DNA from: DATMXP01 sp964460935
GTDB taxonomy: Bacteria; Acidobacteriota; Terriglobia; Terriglobales; Acidobacteriaceae
Length of the DNA: 37,954 nucleotides
Assembly (NCBI GenBank): GCA_964460935.1
Contig: CAYWSM010000203.1
Location: forward strand, 1 to 37,954
Direction of reading: 5' to 3'
The position numbers and the translations under genes were made by a program. Of this stretch, positions 7,382-15,172 are shown one piece after another. The notes beneath the pieces are model-generated. The model saw only the letters and a program-made list of their open reading frames with translations. It was not told the DNA's origin and did no database searches. Each line of letters starts with the position of its first letter. The first letter of the stretch is position 1.

Positions 7382-7927
7382 TTAATCGGCCGTCAAGTAT
7401 GTGTTCTGCTCGCCATCGATAGGCACAATACCTTCCGGGGTAGCTCCACCGTTGTATTCGGCCATGCGGTTCTTCCACTTCAGAAATTCCGTGATGCTCT
7501 GCGGCTCAATGCGAACCTCCACCCGCCGCAAACTTGCCAGCAGCAGGTTCATCTCGTTCATCAAGCCCTCAGACGATCGCTGGCTCTGGCGGGCAGGTTT
7601 TACCAGAATGCTCACGCGGCGATCATGATATTCAAGCAGGCCCCAACCTTTGGGTAGATCTTCCGGGCGGATGATACCGCGTGGTGAAAGATAGAAACGT
7701 TCGCAACCCAACGCGATTTCAGGATTCGTGCGCCACGGTTTCGCTCGGTCCGCTAGAAAATCGGCACGGGAAACCTTGCACTCAACCACAACGGAACGGC
7801 ACTTCCCTTTCCAGCCGATGGCATCGGGTATCTCACCGGATGAGCATTGCTGCTCAGAAAGCACGATGCCGCAGCGGTAGCGCCGCAACCATTGCTCCGC
7901 GACTTTCACCAAATGCGCGTGAGTCAT
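7382..7927 (-). CDS. PD-(D/E)XK nuclease-fold protein, MmcB-like
   Basis: 181-aa protein. Residues 31-60 contain GEIPDAIGWK followed by VVVECKVSRADFLADR, i.e. Asp35, Glu49 and Lys51 spaced as in PD-(D/E)XK nucleases; the 'VSRADFLADR' after the ExK resembles MmcB-type DNA repair proteins. An upstream helix (LVKVAEQWLRR) and a downstream ERFYLSPRGII also fit that fold. The C-terminal ~70 residues (basic, then EFLKWKNRMAEYNGG) are not recognised. It is the last gene of the minus-strand run that begins with the kor operon, 39 bases after the small Cys-rich gene. No good Shine-Dalgarno is seen. Nuclease activity is inferred, not shown. Confidence 0.65.
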   Translation of the reverse strand: MTHAHLVKVAEQWLRRYRCGIVLSEQQCSSGEIPDAIGWKGKCRSVVVECKVSRADFLADRAKPWRTNPEIALGCERFYLSPRGIIRPEDLPKGWGLLEYHDRRVSILVKPARQSQRSSEGLMNEMNLLLASLRRVEVRIEPQSITEFLKWKNRMAEYNGGATPEGIVPIDGEQNTYLTAD

Positions 7928-7966
7928 ATCAGGGTTGTATATCGAATCGGGAAAGGAAGGAAGTCC

Positions 7967-8128
7967 CTACGAGGTTTCGAAAGATTTTTTCTTGTAGGGA
8001 CAGTGCCGGCATCCGCAGTCGCAGCAGAAGGCACGACGTCGCAGGTAGCTCTCAGTCAGAACCATCAAGCCGTTCTCGTAATAAAAGTCTTCGCCTTCAA
8101 CGAGCGTCTGCGGCGCCGGGCTCTCCAC
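7967..8128 (-). CDS. Small Cys-rich protein, DUF5522-like
   Basis: 53-aa reading frame with GTG start at 8128. An in-frame TAA four codons upstream (8138-8140) rules out a longer protein. The sequence contains EGEDFYYENGLMVLTESYL, then RRRAFCCDCGCRHCPYKKK. This matches the pattern of DUF5522 proteins, which read like 'GLMVFTE..YHL.RG.CC...CRHCPY'. Five Cys and one His in the C-terminal half suggest a metal site. It sits 16 bases after the stop of the kor gamma subunit and 39 bases before the nuclease-like gene, all on the same strand. No Shine-Dalgarno is evident, so translation probably depends on coupling. Function unknown. Confidence 0.8.
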   Translation of the reverse strand: MESPAPQTLVEGEDFYYENGLMVLTESYLRRRAFCCDCGCRHCPYKKKSFETS

Positions 8129-8144
8129 GCAACGAGTTTACCAG

Positions 8145-8738
8145 TTACACCTCAACCGTAACCGTATCGGACTTAGTGATACTTTGCGGTTCTCCGTCGG
8201 CGTGCAGTTTGCCATATTGGAATCCAGCCTCGAACGCCGCAGAGTTGAGCTCCTTTGATGCTGGGGGTACAGAATCGAGTACCGCGTTCTTCAGCGCTTC
8301 GGCATCCAGGGTCTTCCCCACGGCTGCGAAGAAACCGATCATCACCATGTTGAGCACCATGCGTTTGCCGAGTTCTTCTGCGAGGCGTGTCGCCGGACAC
8401 GAGTACACGCGTGTCCCGGCGGGCAAGTTGCCGATGCGCACCAGGTCTTCCTCAACAATCAGCGTACCGTTAGGCTTCACTTCCGGTGAGAACTTCGTGT
8501 AAGCCTCCTGCGACATAACGACGAGGATGTCAGGGTTGGTGACGTACGGATACAACACCGGTTCACCCGACAGGACAACTTGTGCACTACACGCACCACC
8601 GCGCGCTTCGGGGCCGAAGCTCTGTGTCATGGTGGCAAAGCCGCCCTGGTAAATGCTTGCCGCTTTACCGATGACGGTGGCCATGAGGATGACGCCTTGT
8701 CCACCGAATCCCGCGACTCGAATTTCCGTTAACCGCAT
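8145..8738 (-). CDS. korC: 2-oxoacid:ferredoxin oxidoreductase, gamma subunit
   Basis: Gamma subunit of a ferredoxin-dependent 2-oxoacid oxidoreductase (2-oxoglutarate or related), which converts a 2-oxoacid and CoA to acyl-CoA and CO2 while reducing ferredoxin. 197 aa from the ATG at 8738, which follows a GGAGG at good spacing; the longer frame from 8777 adds residues unlike the family. Visible: GFGGQG (residues 10-15), SFGPEARGGACSAQVV, YVTNPDILVVMS and MVLNMVMIGFF, all typical. It overlaps the end of the beta gene by ten bases. Substrate cannot be set from sequence alone; a branched-chain 2-oxoacid enzyme is the main alternative. Confidence 0.9.
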   Translation of the reverse strand: MRLTEIRVAGFGGQGVILMATVIGKAASIYQGGFATMTQSFGPEARGGACSAQVVLSGEPVLYPYVTNPDILVVMSQEAYTKFSPEVKPNGTLIVEEDLVRIGNLPAGTRVYSCPATRLAEELGKRMVLNMVMIGFFAAVGKTLDAEALKNAVLDSVPPASKELNSAAFEAGFQYGKLHADGEPQSITKSDTVTVEV

Positions 8739-9658
8739 ACTGAATCCTCCAGGGCGCAGGCGTTTCCACCGGCGCATCCGCCATCTTCGCTGAGCAGGCT
8801 GGCTGCCACTTCATCAACGTAACGATCGCCAAGCGAGTGCACCATTTGTTCGCGCAAGTTCTCGGCGAAGTGCGAGCGTGTACGATCCACGAACTTGCCG
8901 ACAATGATTTCGCCGGCCTTGGTGAGTCCGACTTCGCTGGTCGGCGCGCCATTCTTGATCGTGCTCATCTGCTTGTAGAACTTCATCGTGTCGAGTCCAT
9001 CGCCCATCTTGTTGCGGCGCTGGTAAAGCGTCGGACAGGGCGAAAGAATTTCGATGAAGCTGAAACCCGGTTTGGACAGGACTTCCTGCATTGAACGTGC
9101 AAGCTGACGCACGTGATACGTGGTCCACCGTGCGACGTAAACCGCGCCCGCGGCTTCCATCAGGTGTGGCAGATTGAAGGTGGGATCAAATGTGCCGTAC
9201 GGGTTTGTGGAGGTAATGACATCTCCGGGCGTGGTCGGAGCGGTCTGTCCGCCGGTCATCGCGTAGATGAGGTTGTTCACGCAGATGACTTTGATATCGA
9301 CATTGCGGCGGGCGGCGTGAATCAAGTGGTTGCCGCCGATCGCCGAGAGGTCTCCATCACCCGAGTACACGATGACGTCGAGCTTCGGATTCGCCAATTT
9401 CAATCCGGTCGCAAACGGAATTGCGCGGCCATGCGTCGTGTGGAACGAATCAAAGCGCACGTAACCGGCAACGCGTCCCGAGCAGCCGATACCGCTTACT
9501 ACAGCCACATTGTCGAGGTTCACTTTTGCGTCGAGTAACGCACGCGTGAAGCAGTTAACGGTGGTTCCGATACCGCAGCCCGGACACCAGATGTGCGGCA
9601 TGCGGTCGCTGCGCAGAAACTGTTCTACAGTATTCGGAGGAGTTGCAACTGTGGTCAT
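8729..9658 (-). CDS. korB: 2-oxoacid:ferredoxin oxidoreductase, beta (TPP-binding) subunit
   Basis: Beta subunit carrying thiamine diphosphate. 309 aa with CPGCG (25-29), SGIGCSGR (55-62), HTTHGRAIPFATGLK (73-87) and the TPP/Mg motif GDGD at 100-103 followed by NHLIHAARRNVDIK. NNLIYAMTGGQTAPTTP (about 128-144) is also a family hallmark. The Cys residues at 25, 28 and 59 fit the 4Fe-4S site seen in this subunit class. It starts with a 4-base overlap to the alpha gene and overlaps korC by ten bases, so the whole set is translationally linked. Confidence 0.95.
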   Translation of the reverse strand: MTTVATPPNTVEQFLRSDRMPHIWCPGCGIGTTVNCFTRALLDAKVNLDNVAVVSGIGCSGRVAGYVRFDSFHTTHGRAIPFATGLKLANPKLDVIVYSGDGDLSAIGGNHLIHAARRNVDIKVICVNNLIYAMTGGQTAPTTPGDVITSTNPYGTFDPTFNLPHLMEAAGAVYVARWTTYHVRQLARSMQEVLSKPGFSFIEILSPCPTLYQRRNKMGDGLDTMKFYKQMSTIKNGAPTSEVGLTKAGEIIVGKFVDRTRSHFAENLREQMVHSLGDRYVDEVAASLLSEDGGCAGGNACALEDSVCG

Positions 9659-10812
9659 TTCGCTCCCTCCACGATGGCGTCGAGAATTTGCTCAGGCTGA
9701 TGTACGTTTCCCCCGGCGTGAGAAACCAGGATGGTCTTGCACTTCCCTGCGGCGGCACGCTCGACTTCATACTTGATCTGCCCGAGGTTCATTTCGGGGA
9801 CGACGAACGCTTTCACTTTGGGTGCGAGTTCAGCAATCTTCTTCTCCGGGAAAGGCCAGACGGTGATCAACCGCATTTTGCCGACCTTAAGGCCGCGAGA
9901 GCGCGCCGTGTCGATGGCGCGCTGTGCCACGCGGGACGTAATGCCGTAGGAGATAACTACGACATCGGCGTCATCAAGCCCGTCGGTCTCCATCATGGTG
10001 ATCTTGTCTACGTTCTTTTCAATCTTGTCCTTAAGGCGGCGGACCAGCTTATCCTGGACCGGCGGCGTCATCGCGGGATAGCCGCGCTCGTCGTGCGTGA
10101 GGCCGGTCACGTGGAAGCGATATCCTTCGCCCGCGTGCGCCATTTCCGGCACACCTTCGTCATTCGGTGCGTAGGGCTTGTACTCGGACGGCGCCTTGGT
10201 CGTATGCAGGCGAGGCTGAATTTCGATCTCGTCGGCTGGCGGAATGACGACCTTCTCGGTCATGTGTCCGACAACTTCGTCCATCATGAACATCACCGGC
10301 ACACGGAAGCGCTCGGAAAGGTTGAATGCCTTGATGGTCAGGTCGAAGCACTCCTGCGGGGAATTCGGCGAGAGCGCAATGATGCCGTAGTCGCCATGCG
10401 ATCCCCAGCGCGCCTGCATCATGTCGGCCTGCGCGGGTAGCGTAGGCAGTCCCGTCGAAGGTCCGCCGCGCTGTACGTCAACAAAGACGCAAGGTGTCTC
10501 GGTCATTGCGGCATAGCCGATGTGTTCCATCATCAGCGAGAATCCGGGACCGGACGTTACGGTAAACGCCTTCGCGCCGCCCCATACCGCGCCCTGCAGG
10601 CAGATGGACGCCGCGAGTTCATCTTCCATCTGGATAAATGTGCCGCCGACCGTCGGAATGCGTGCGGCGAAACGTTCGACGACTTCCGTCGACGGAGTAA
10701 TTGGATAACCTGACGAAAAGCGCGCGCCGGCGGCGAGAGCTCCCTCGCAACATGCGTGATCGCCATCGATAAAATGGGTGCCCGTTAGGACACCCTTTGG
10801 ATCAGCCTTCAT
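9655..10812 (-). CDS. korA: 2-oxoacid:ferredoxin oxidoreductase, alpha subunit
   Basis: Alpha subunit with the pyrimidine-binding domain. 385 aa from the ATG at 10812, which sits inside the end of the ferredoxin gene (11-base overlap) after a GGAG; the frame is open to 10857 but those 15 residues are shadow of korD. Visible: GYPITPSTEV (35-44), ASICLQGAVWGGAKAFTVTSG, FVDVQRGGPSTGLPT and QARWGSHGDYG, all conserved in KorA/VorB-type proteins, and a C-terminal domain (VISYGITSRVAQRAID, then a segment ending FVVPEMNLGQI). The gene order D-A-B-C with separate subunits is the KOR/VOR type rather than a fused PFOR. Confidence 0.95.
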   Translation of the reverse strand: MKADPKGVLTGTHFIDGDHACCEGALAAGARFSSGYPITPSTEVVERFAARIPTVGGTFIQMEDELAASICLQGAVWGGAKAFTVTSGPGFSLMMEHIGYAAMTETPCVFVDVQRGGPSTGLPTLPAQADMMQARWGSHGDYGIIALSPNSPQECFDLTIKAFNLSERFRVPVMFMMDEVVGHMTEKVVIPPADEIEIQPRLHTTKAPSEYKPYAPNDEGVPEMAHAGEGYRFHVTGLTHDERGYPAMTPPVQDKLVRRLKDKIEKNVDKITMMETDGLDDADVVVISYGITSRVAQRAIDTARSRGLKVGKMRLITVWPFPEKKIAELAPKVKAFVVPEMNLGQIKYEVERAAAGKCKTILVSHAGGNVHQPEQILDAIVEGAK

Positions 10813-11047
10813 TGGTTGCTGTCTCCGGTTTCCCGGCCTTGTATCCATAGATCGCAAAGTCGGGACAATACATGCCGCAGAGATCGCAGCCGGAACACTT
10901 CTCGGCGTTTACCACATGCGGCGGATGATAGCCTTTGGAATTAAATGCAGAAGAAAGAGCAAGAACGTGGGTGGGACAAAACTCGACGCAGAACCCGCAA
11001 GCCTTGCAACGTTCGACGTCGATATTAACGGTACCTTTTGCAGCCAT
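10802..11047 (-). CDS. korD: 2 x [4Fe-4S] ferredoxin subunit of the oxidoreductase
   Basis: 81-aa ferredoxin-like delta subunit that carries electrons from the TPP subunits to external ferredoxin. Two classical clusters: Cys14-17-20-24 (CKACGFCVEFCP) and Cys51-54-57-61 (CSGCDLCGMYCP). ATG start with GAGG upstream; first gene of the operon. The long insert between the clusters is usual for KorD-type subunits. Confidence 0.93.
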   Translation of the reverse strand: MAAKGTVNIDVERCKACGFCVEFCPTHVLALSSAFNSKGYHPPHVVNAEKCSGCDLCGMYCPDFAIYGYKAGKPETATNEG

Positions 11048-11534
11048 GGCATCCTCAAGCGCGCTTCCGGGCGCGCCCGTGTACTGCGGCTAAGGCCAAC
11101 TGCACACGTTGTTGATGAAACCTGGTGACGTCCCCCGGTCCCCATTGCACCGGCGTAAGACGCGTTCTGGAGGAAGAATCGAACATCTCCCCCGCGAAAA
11201 AGATTGTCGCCGGGGCATGTCATGCGGGGGTATGACGTTCGTCACAAACCCATGTGAGCTACGGGAAATAACGCCACTGGTGCGCTGTTCCGGAGACTGA
11301 CAACGGAGCAGTCTTAGATATCGACCTGGGAACCCTAGTGATCCCACAAAAGCTGCCTTTCACGGAAGATCCTTGCTTCAGTTGCCTACTATTGAGTCCG
11401 TAGACAGCTTGGAAACAACAGGATATAGTCCTCGGACGTCAGGCCGTCTGCTCTGATTCGCTATCGGCAGATACAGCTTCGTGGGTGGCTGCAGTCGTAA
11501 CCTACATTTCCAAGTAGACTGAAAGGGAATTCAG
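11048..11534. other. Divergent intergenic region between kor operon and Asp-box protein gene
   Basis: 487 bases with no credible coding frame. It must hold the promoters for the kor operon (minus) and the secreted protein (plus), but I do not see a convincing -35/-10 pair for either. The only notable element is a short inverted repeat TGACG-TT-CGTCA (11233-11244), which could be an operator. An AAGGGA (about 11522-11527) is the Shine-Dalgarno of the plus-strand gene. Confidence 0.5.
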
Positions 11535-13058
11535 ATGAATCGAATCACTAAAGGGCCCCTTTCGCAGAATCATGCCGTTTTCACGGCGGTTGTCTCAGTC
11601 GTAATCTTGTTTTCAACAATGATGTCAGCGCAGATAACCGGCACAAACGTACGGGTCAGCACCGATACATTCGACAATCAAGACAGCGTACACCGCACAG
11701 AAGTCGAACCACACACCTTCGCTTATGGTTCAACCATTGTCAGCGCGTTCCAAGTAGCGCGCGTCTTCGCTGGAGGAGGCGCCGATATTGGGTTTGCTAC
11801 TTCCACAAACGGCGGCAAGAGCTGGGTTCACGGGTATCTTCCCGGCCTCACCGTCAACTATCAGGGTGGAACATTCACGGCGGCCAGCGATGCTGCAGTT
11901 GCTTACGATGCGAAGCACGGTGTATGGCTCATTATTTCGCTGCCGGTCCTGAACAACAATCCTCTGGCCGTTGCAGTTAACCGTTCCGTTGATGGAATCA
12001 ATTGGCAAAATCCAGTTATCGTTGATCAGAGCGGGTCGGACGACAAGACATGGATCGTGTGCGACAACAGTCCTACCAGCCAGTATTACGGCAATTGCTA
12101 TGCGGAATGGGATGAACCAGGCCTGGGCGATCTCATCTTCATGAGCACTTCCACTGATGGCGGGCTGACCTGGGGACAAAAGAAGATGACGGCCGATCGT
12201 GCCGCCGGCCTTGGTGGCCAACCTCTGGTACAGCCGAATGGCACCGTAGTTGTACCCATCGATGGTTTTAGCGGAATGATTGCCTTTTCTTCCACGAATG
12301 GCGGCGCCAGTTGGAATTCCAGTGTATTGATTGCCCGCCAGAATTTTCGTGGCCAGGATGGTAATCTGCGCAGCCCTGGATTACCTTCCGCTGACATCGA
12401 CAAGAATGGCAAGATTTATGTCGTTTGGCCGGATTGCAGTTTTCGGTCGGGCTGCTCCACGGATGATCTCGTATTCAGCACATCCACCGACGGCACTACG
12501 TGGACCGCTCCCAAACGCATCCCTTTGACCGCACTCGACAACCCTCGCGATCACTTCATCCCGGGCATCGGTGTTGATCACAATACCGGCGGAACATCCG
12601 CCCATATTTCGATCCTCTTCTATTACTATCCGAATGCCAGTTGCCGCAATTCCTGCCAGCTCTACCTTGGAACCACGAGTTCTCGGGATGGTGGTCAGAC
12701 TTGGACTCTCGGGCGGCAGATAGAGGGACAGATGAGCTTAAGTTGGCTGGCGCCATCGCAGAATGGGCTCATGGCGGCTGACTATCAGTCGGTCGCGTAC
12801 TCGAACGGGAATGCCTTTGGCGTATTCGTTACCGCTTCGGCTCCTGCCAATGGGCTTCTCAATGAGGCCATGTACACGACCATGTCTCCGATCGGCATGA
12901 TGCCGTTGGGAACGATGGAAAAAGAAACCTATGTCGCAGTGGGAGACGAGAAGCCTATACCCGGAGTCCAAGGTCGTTATGTCTGGAAGTACTATGACGA
13001 CGAAGGAAACTACCCGATCCCACCGTCGAAGCAGGTTCCACCTCCAGACCATTACTAA
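11535..13058 (+). CDS. Secreted Asp-box (BNR) repeat beta-propeller protein, sialidase-like fold
   Basis: 507-aa exported protein. Signal peptide about residues 1-33 (AVFTAVVSVVILFSTMMSA/Q). At least five Asp-box motifs S-x-D/N-G-G-x-x-W are visible: STNGGKSWVHG, STDGGLTWGQK, STNGGASWNSS, STDGTTWTAP and SRDGGQTWTLG, the mark of the sialidase/BNR six-bladed propeller. The catalytic Arg triad and Tyr/Glu pair of true sialidases cannot be assigned, and many Asp-box proteins are not sialidases. Pairs of Cys (VCDNSPTSQYYGNCY, DCSFRSGCS, CRNSCQ) suggest disulfides outside the cytoplasm. Good Shine-Dalgarno and own terminator: a single-gene unit. Confidence 0.8.
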   Translation: MNRITKGPLSQNHAVFTAVVSVVILFSTMMSAQITGTNVRVSTDTFDNQDSVHRTEVEPHTFAYGSTIVSAFQVARVFAGGGADIGFATSTNGGKSWVHGYLPGLTVNYQGGTFTAASDAAVAYDAKHGVWLIISLPVLNNNPLAVAVNRSVDGINWQNPVIVDQSGSDDKTWIVCDNSPTSQYYGNCYAEWDEPGLGDLIFMSTSTDGGLTWGQKKMTADRAAGLGGQPLVQPNGTVVVPIDGFSGMIAFSSTNGGASWNSSVLIARQNFRGQDGNLRSPGLPSADIDKNGKIYVVWPDCSFRSGCSTDDLVFSTSTDGTTWTAPKRIPLTALDNPRDHFIPGIGVDHNTGGTSAHISILFYYYPNASCRNSCQLYLGTTSSRDGGQTWTLGRQIEGQMSLSWLAPSQNGLMAADYQSVAYSNGNAFGVFVTASAPANGLLNEAMYTTMSPIGMMPLGTMEKETYVAVGDEKPIPGVQGRYVWKYYDDEGNYPIPPSKQVPPPDHY

Positions 13059-13077
13059 GCTATAACTATCAACAACG

Positions 13078-13114
13078 GCCGCCGACACTCTGGTGTTGGC
13101 GGCTTTCTTTTATT
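13078..13114 (+). terminator. Rho-independent terminator after the Asp-box protein
   Basis: 11-bp stem with one G-U pair (13078-13088 with 13093-13103), loop TCTG, then TTTCTTTTATTTC. It lies about 20 bases after the stop. It also separates this gene from the convergent pepE. Confidence 0.85.
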
Positions 13115-13164
13115 TCAACAAAGAATTGGAACCTCGGATAAAAATGTCCGCGCGATACAACAAA

Positions 13165-13860
13165 TCAAAATTCGATTAGATTCCCGGGCTCAATCTCGTA
13201 CGGCTCACGGCCGCGTCGGAAAACGCGCGCACCGGCTGTTCCTTCCAGTGTAATGACGCCGTCCTCAACATGAATCATTGCCGCTTCGCGAATCGCCACG
13301 ACTGGCCCGTCATTTTCTTCCAGAAATTCGCGCAAGCGCTGCTCGCGCGTTTCGCCCATGTGCGTAGATTTCTGATCGGCATCGATGTAGTGCGGATTGA
13401 TCTGGAACGGCACCAGCCCGAGCGCTTCGAACGACGACGGCTGCACAATCGGCATATCATTCGTGGTCTTGATGGTAGGACCCGCGATGTTCGATCCGGC
13501 GCTGGCGCCCACGTACGGCATACCCGAGTTCACCCGGACCCGAATCGACGCCAGCAAATTCAGTTGATAGAGCGTGTTCAATAGACGGAACGTATTTCCG
13601 CCGCCCACGAAAATGGCTTCAGCATTCTCAACGGCTTTCTTTTGATTTTCTGCATTATGAATGGAATCGAGCCCGAATCCCATCGCCTCGAACCGTTGGC
13701 GAGCGACGGCGACGTACCCTTCGCGGTCCTTCAACGCATAGGGTACGAATAACACGCGAGTTACGCGTTTGAGGAAATCCGAAATCTGACTTTCGGCATG
13801 ATCGAGGTAGCCTCCACCATGTACGCGAGAACTGCTAAGGAGCAACAGCCTTGTACTCAT
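13165..13860 (-). CDS. pepE: Dipeptidase E (peptidase family S51)
   Basis: Cytoplasmic serine peptidase that cleaves N-terminal Asp dipeptides. 231 aa, close to E. coli PepE (229 aa). The triad of the family aligns by number: Ser120 in GASAGSN, Asp135 in KTTNDMP and His157 in NPHYID. FVGGGNTFRLL (84-94) is the conserved glycine-rich turn. N-terminus MSTRLLLLSSSRV is typical. It stands alone on the minus strand, 46 bases downstream of the permease genes but with no overlap. Confidence 0.93.
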   Translation of the reverse strand: MSTRLLLLSSSRVHGGGYLDHAESQISDFLKRVTRVLFVPYALKDREGYVAVARQRFEAMGFGLDSIHNAENQKKAVENAEAIFVGGGNTFRLLNTLYQLNLLASIRVRVNSGMPYVGASAGSNIAGPTIKTTNDMPIVQPSSFEALGLVPFQINPHYIDADQKSTHMGETREQRLREFLEENDGPVVAIREAAMIHVEDGVITLEGTAGARVFRRGREPYEIEPGNLIEF

Positions 13861-13906
13861 GCCATGATTTTACGTGTAGAACGGCCTGGACCAACGTTAA
13901 ACTCCG

Positions 13907-15166
13907 CTAATCATAGCGAAGCGCTTCCACGGGATCCATATTCGCCGCCTTCATTGCGGGATACAGCCCGGCAGAAATAGCTACCATGGCCAGAATCGCA
14001 AAGGAACTGATCATCACCGTCGGTGACGTTCGCAGGAAAATGTCGCCTTCATGATTTGCGGTCTTGAATGCCTCTGAGTACAGCGGCATCGGCGGAATTA
14101 CATGCGCAAGCGTGATGGCCAGGATCATACCGATTGCGCCTCCGACAAAAGTCAGCACCACGGCTTCGAGCAGAAATTGCATCATGATGTTTTTCGGCTT
14201 CGCTCCCAGAGCCTTGCGCAGACCGATTTCTCGCGTGCGTTCCGTGACCGAAACCAGCATGATGTTCATCACGCCCACGCCACCAACGCCCAGCGTTAAC
14301 GCTCCGATTAATCCGAGAAGGACTTGCAGTGCAATCGAGAACTGCATCAACTCGCGCGTATTTTCGACCGTATTCCACTCGGGCGTCGCCTTGTCATCCT
14401 TAGGATTGAAGTTGTGCCGATGCGCCACCACGGCACGCACGGCATCCAGTGCTCGCTTGTCCAGATCCGGCGAACTTGGCTGAAAGACGATCATGTCAGG
14501 ATCGCGCGCTTGCGGATAAAACTCGCGCAGTGTCTCGTACGGAAGAAACACATTCCAGTTATCAGGGCCGTTATTCGACGAGTCCTGGATCTTGAGCGCA
14601 AGCAGTCCGATCACGGTGAACTGGATTCCATTCACCTCCACCTGCTGACCTACCGGTGGCAGCCCCTGGAAAATCTTCTTCGCTGCATTCGGCCCCATGA
14701 TGCAGACATGCCGGCGATCCACGAAATCGGCCTCTTCGAAGTAGCGGCCTTCCTCGATTTGCAGTTTGCGCATCTTGCCGTACGGATACTGCACGCCCTT
14801 CGACGACATAGAGATCACTCGATTGTTGAACTTGTACGCCAGATTCTCGTCGTCCTCAATGCTGACCGCGGAGACAATCGGCACTTCGTCGCGAACCGCC
14901 TGCGCATCTTCGTATTGCAGTTTTACTCGTTTGCCGGCGCGCTCGCCTCCGGCCTGCATGCTGGTCTGCCCGCCCCAGATCATGATCACGTTGTTGCCGA
15001 TACCAGTAAATGCATGCACAACACTGGTGCCAACCCCTTGTCCGTAGCCGAGAAGAATGACAACCGTGACCAGGCCCCAAATGATACCCAACATCGTAAG
15101 CACCGAGCGCAACCGGTTGCGCATCAGCGACGACAAACCTTCCGTGATAACTTCGCGTATCGGCAT
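13907..15166 (-). CDS. MacB/FtsX-type ABC transporter permease
   Basis: 419-aa permease of the MacB type: N-terminal membrane helix (about 18-42), a periplasmic MacB-core domain (about 45-275) and three C-terminal helices forming the FtsX domain (about 287-410; contains GVMNIMLVSVTERTREIGLRKALGA, the hallmark coupling region, shown here in part). It starts six bases after the stop of the upstream paralogue and shares with it the motif GGxTSxQAGGxxAG. No ABC ATPase gene is adjacent, so the nucleotide-binding partner must come from elsewhere. Likely part of a lipoprotein, peptide or drug efflux system. Confidence 0.88.
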   Translation of the reverse strand: MPIREVITEGLSSLMRNRLRSVLTMLGIIWGLVTVVILLGYGQGVGTSVVHAFTGIGNNVIMIWGGQTSMQAGGERAGKRVKLQYEDAQAVRDEVPIVSAVSIEDDENLAYKFNNRVISMSSKGVQYPYGKMRKLQIEEGRYFEEADFVDRRHVCIMGPNAAKKIFQGLPPVGQQVEVNGIQFTVIGLLALKIQDSSNNGPDNWNVFLPYETLREFYPQARDPDMIVFQPSSPDLDKRALDAVRAVVAHRHNFNPKDDKATPEWNTVENTRELMQFSIALQVLLGLIGALTLGVGGVGVMNIMLVSVTERTREIGLRKALGAKPKNIMMQFLLEAVVLTFVGGAIGMILAITLAHVIPPMPLYSEAFKTANHEGDIFLRTSPTVMISSFAILAMVAISAGLYPAMKAANMDPVEALRYD

Positions 15167-15172
15167 GGTTCT

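Noticed and set aside
7681..8502. 273-codon plus-strand frame spanning the nuclease-like, DUF5522-like and korC genes
   Set aside because: Crosses three minus-strand genes in antisense; Ser/Arg-rich shadow composition.
9643..10440. 265-codon plus-strand frame
   Set aside because: Antisense to korA; no motif and no Shine-Dalgarno.
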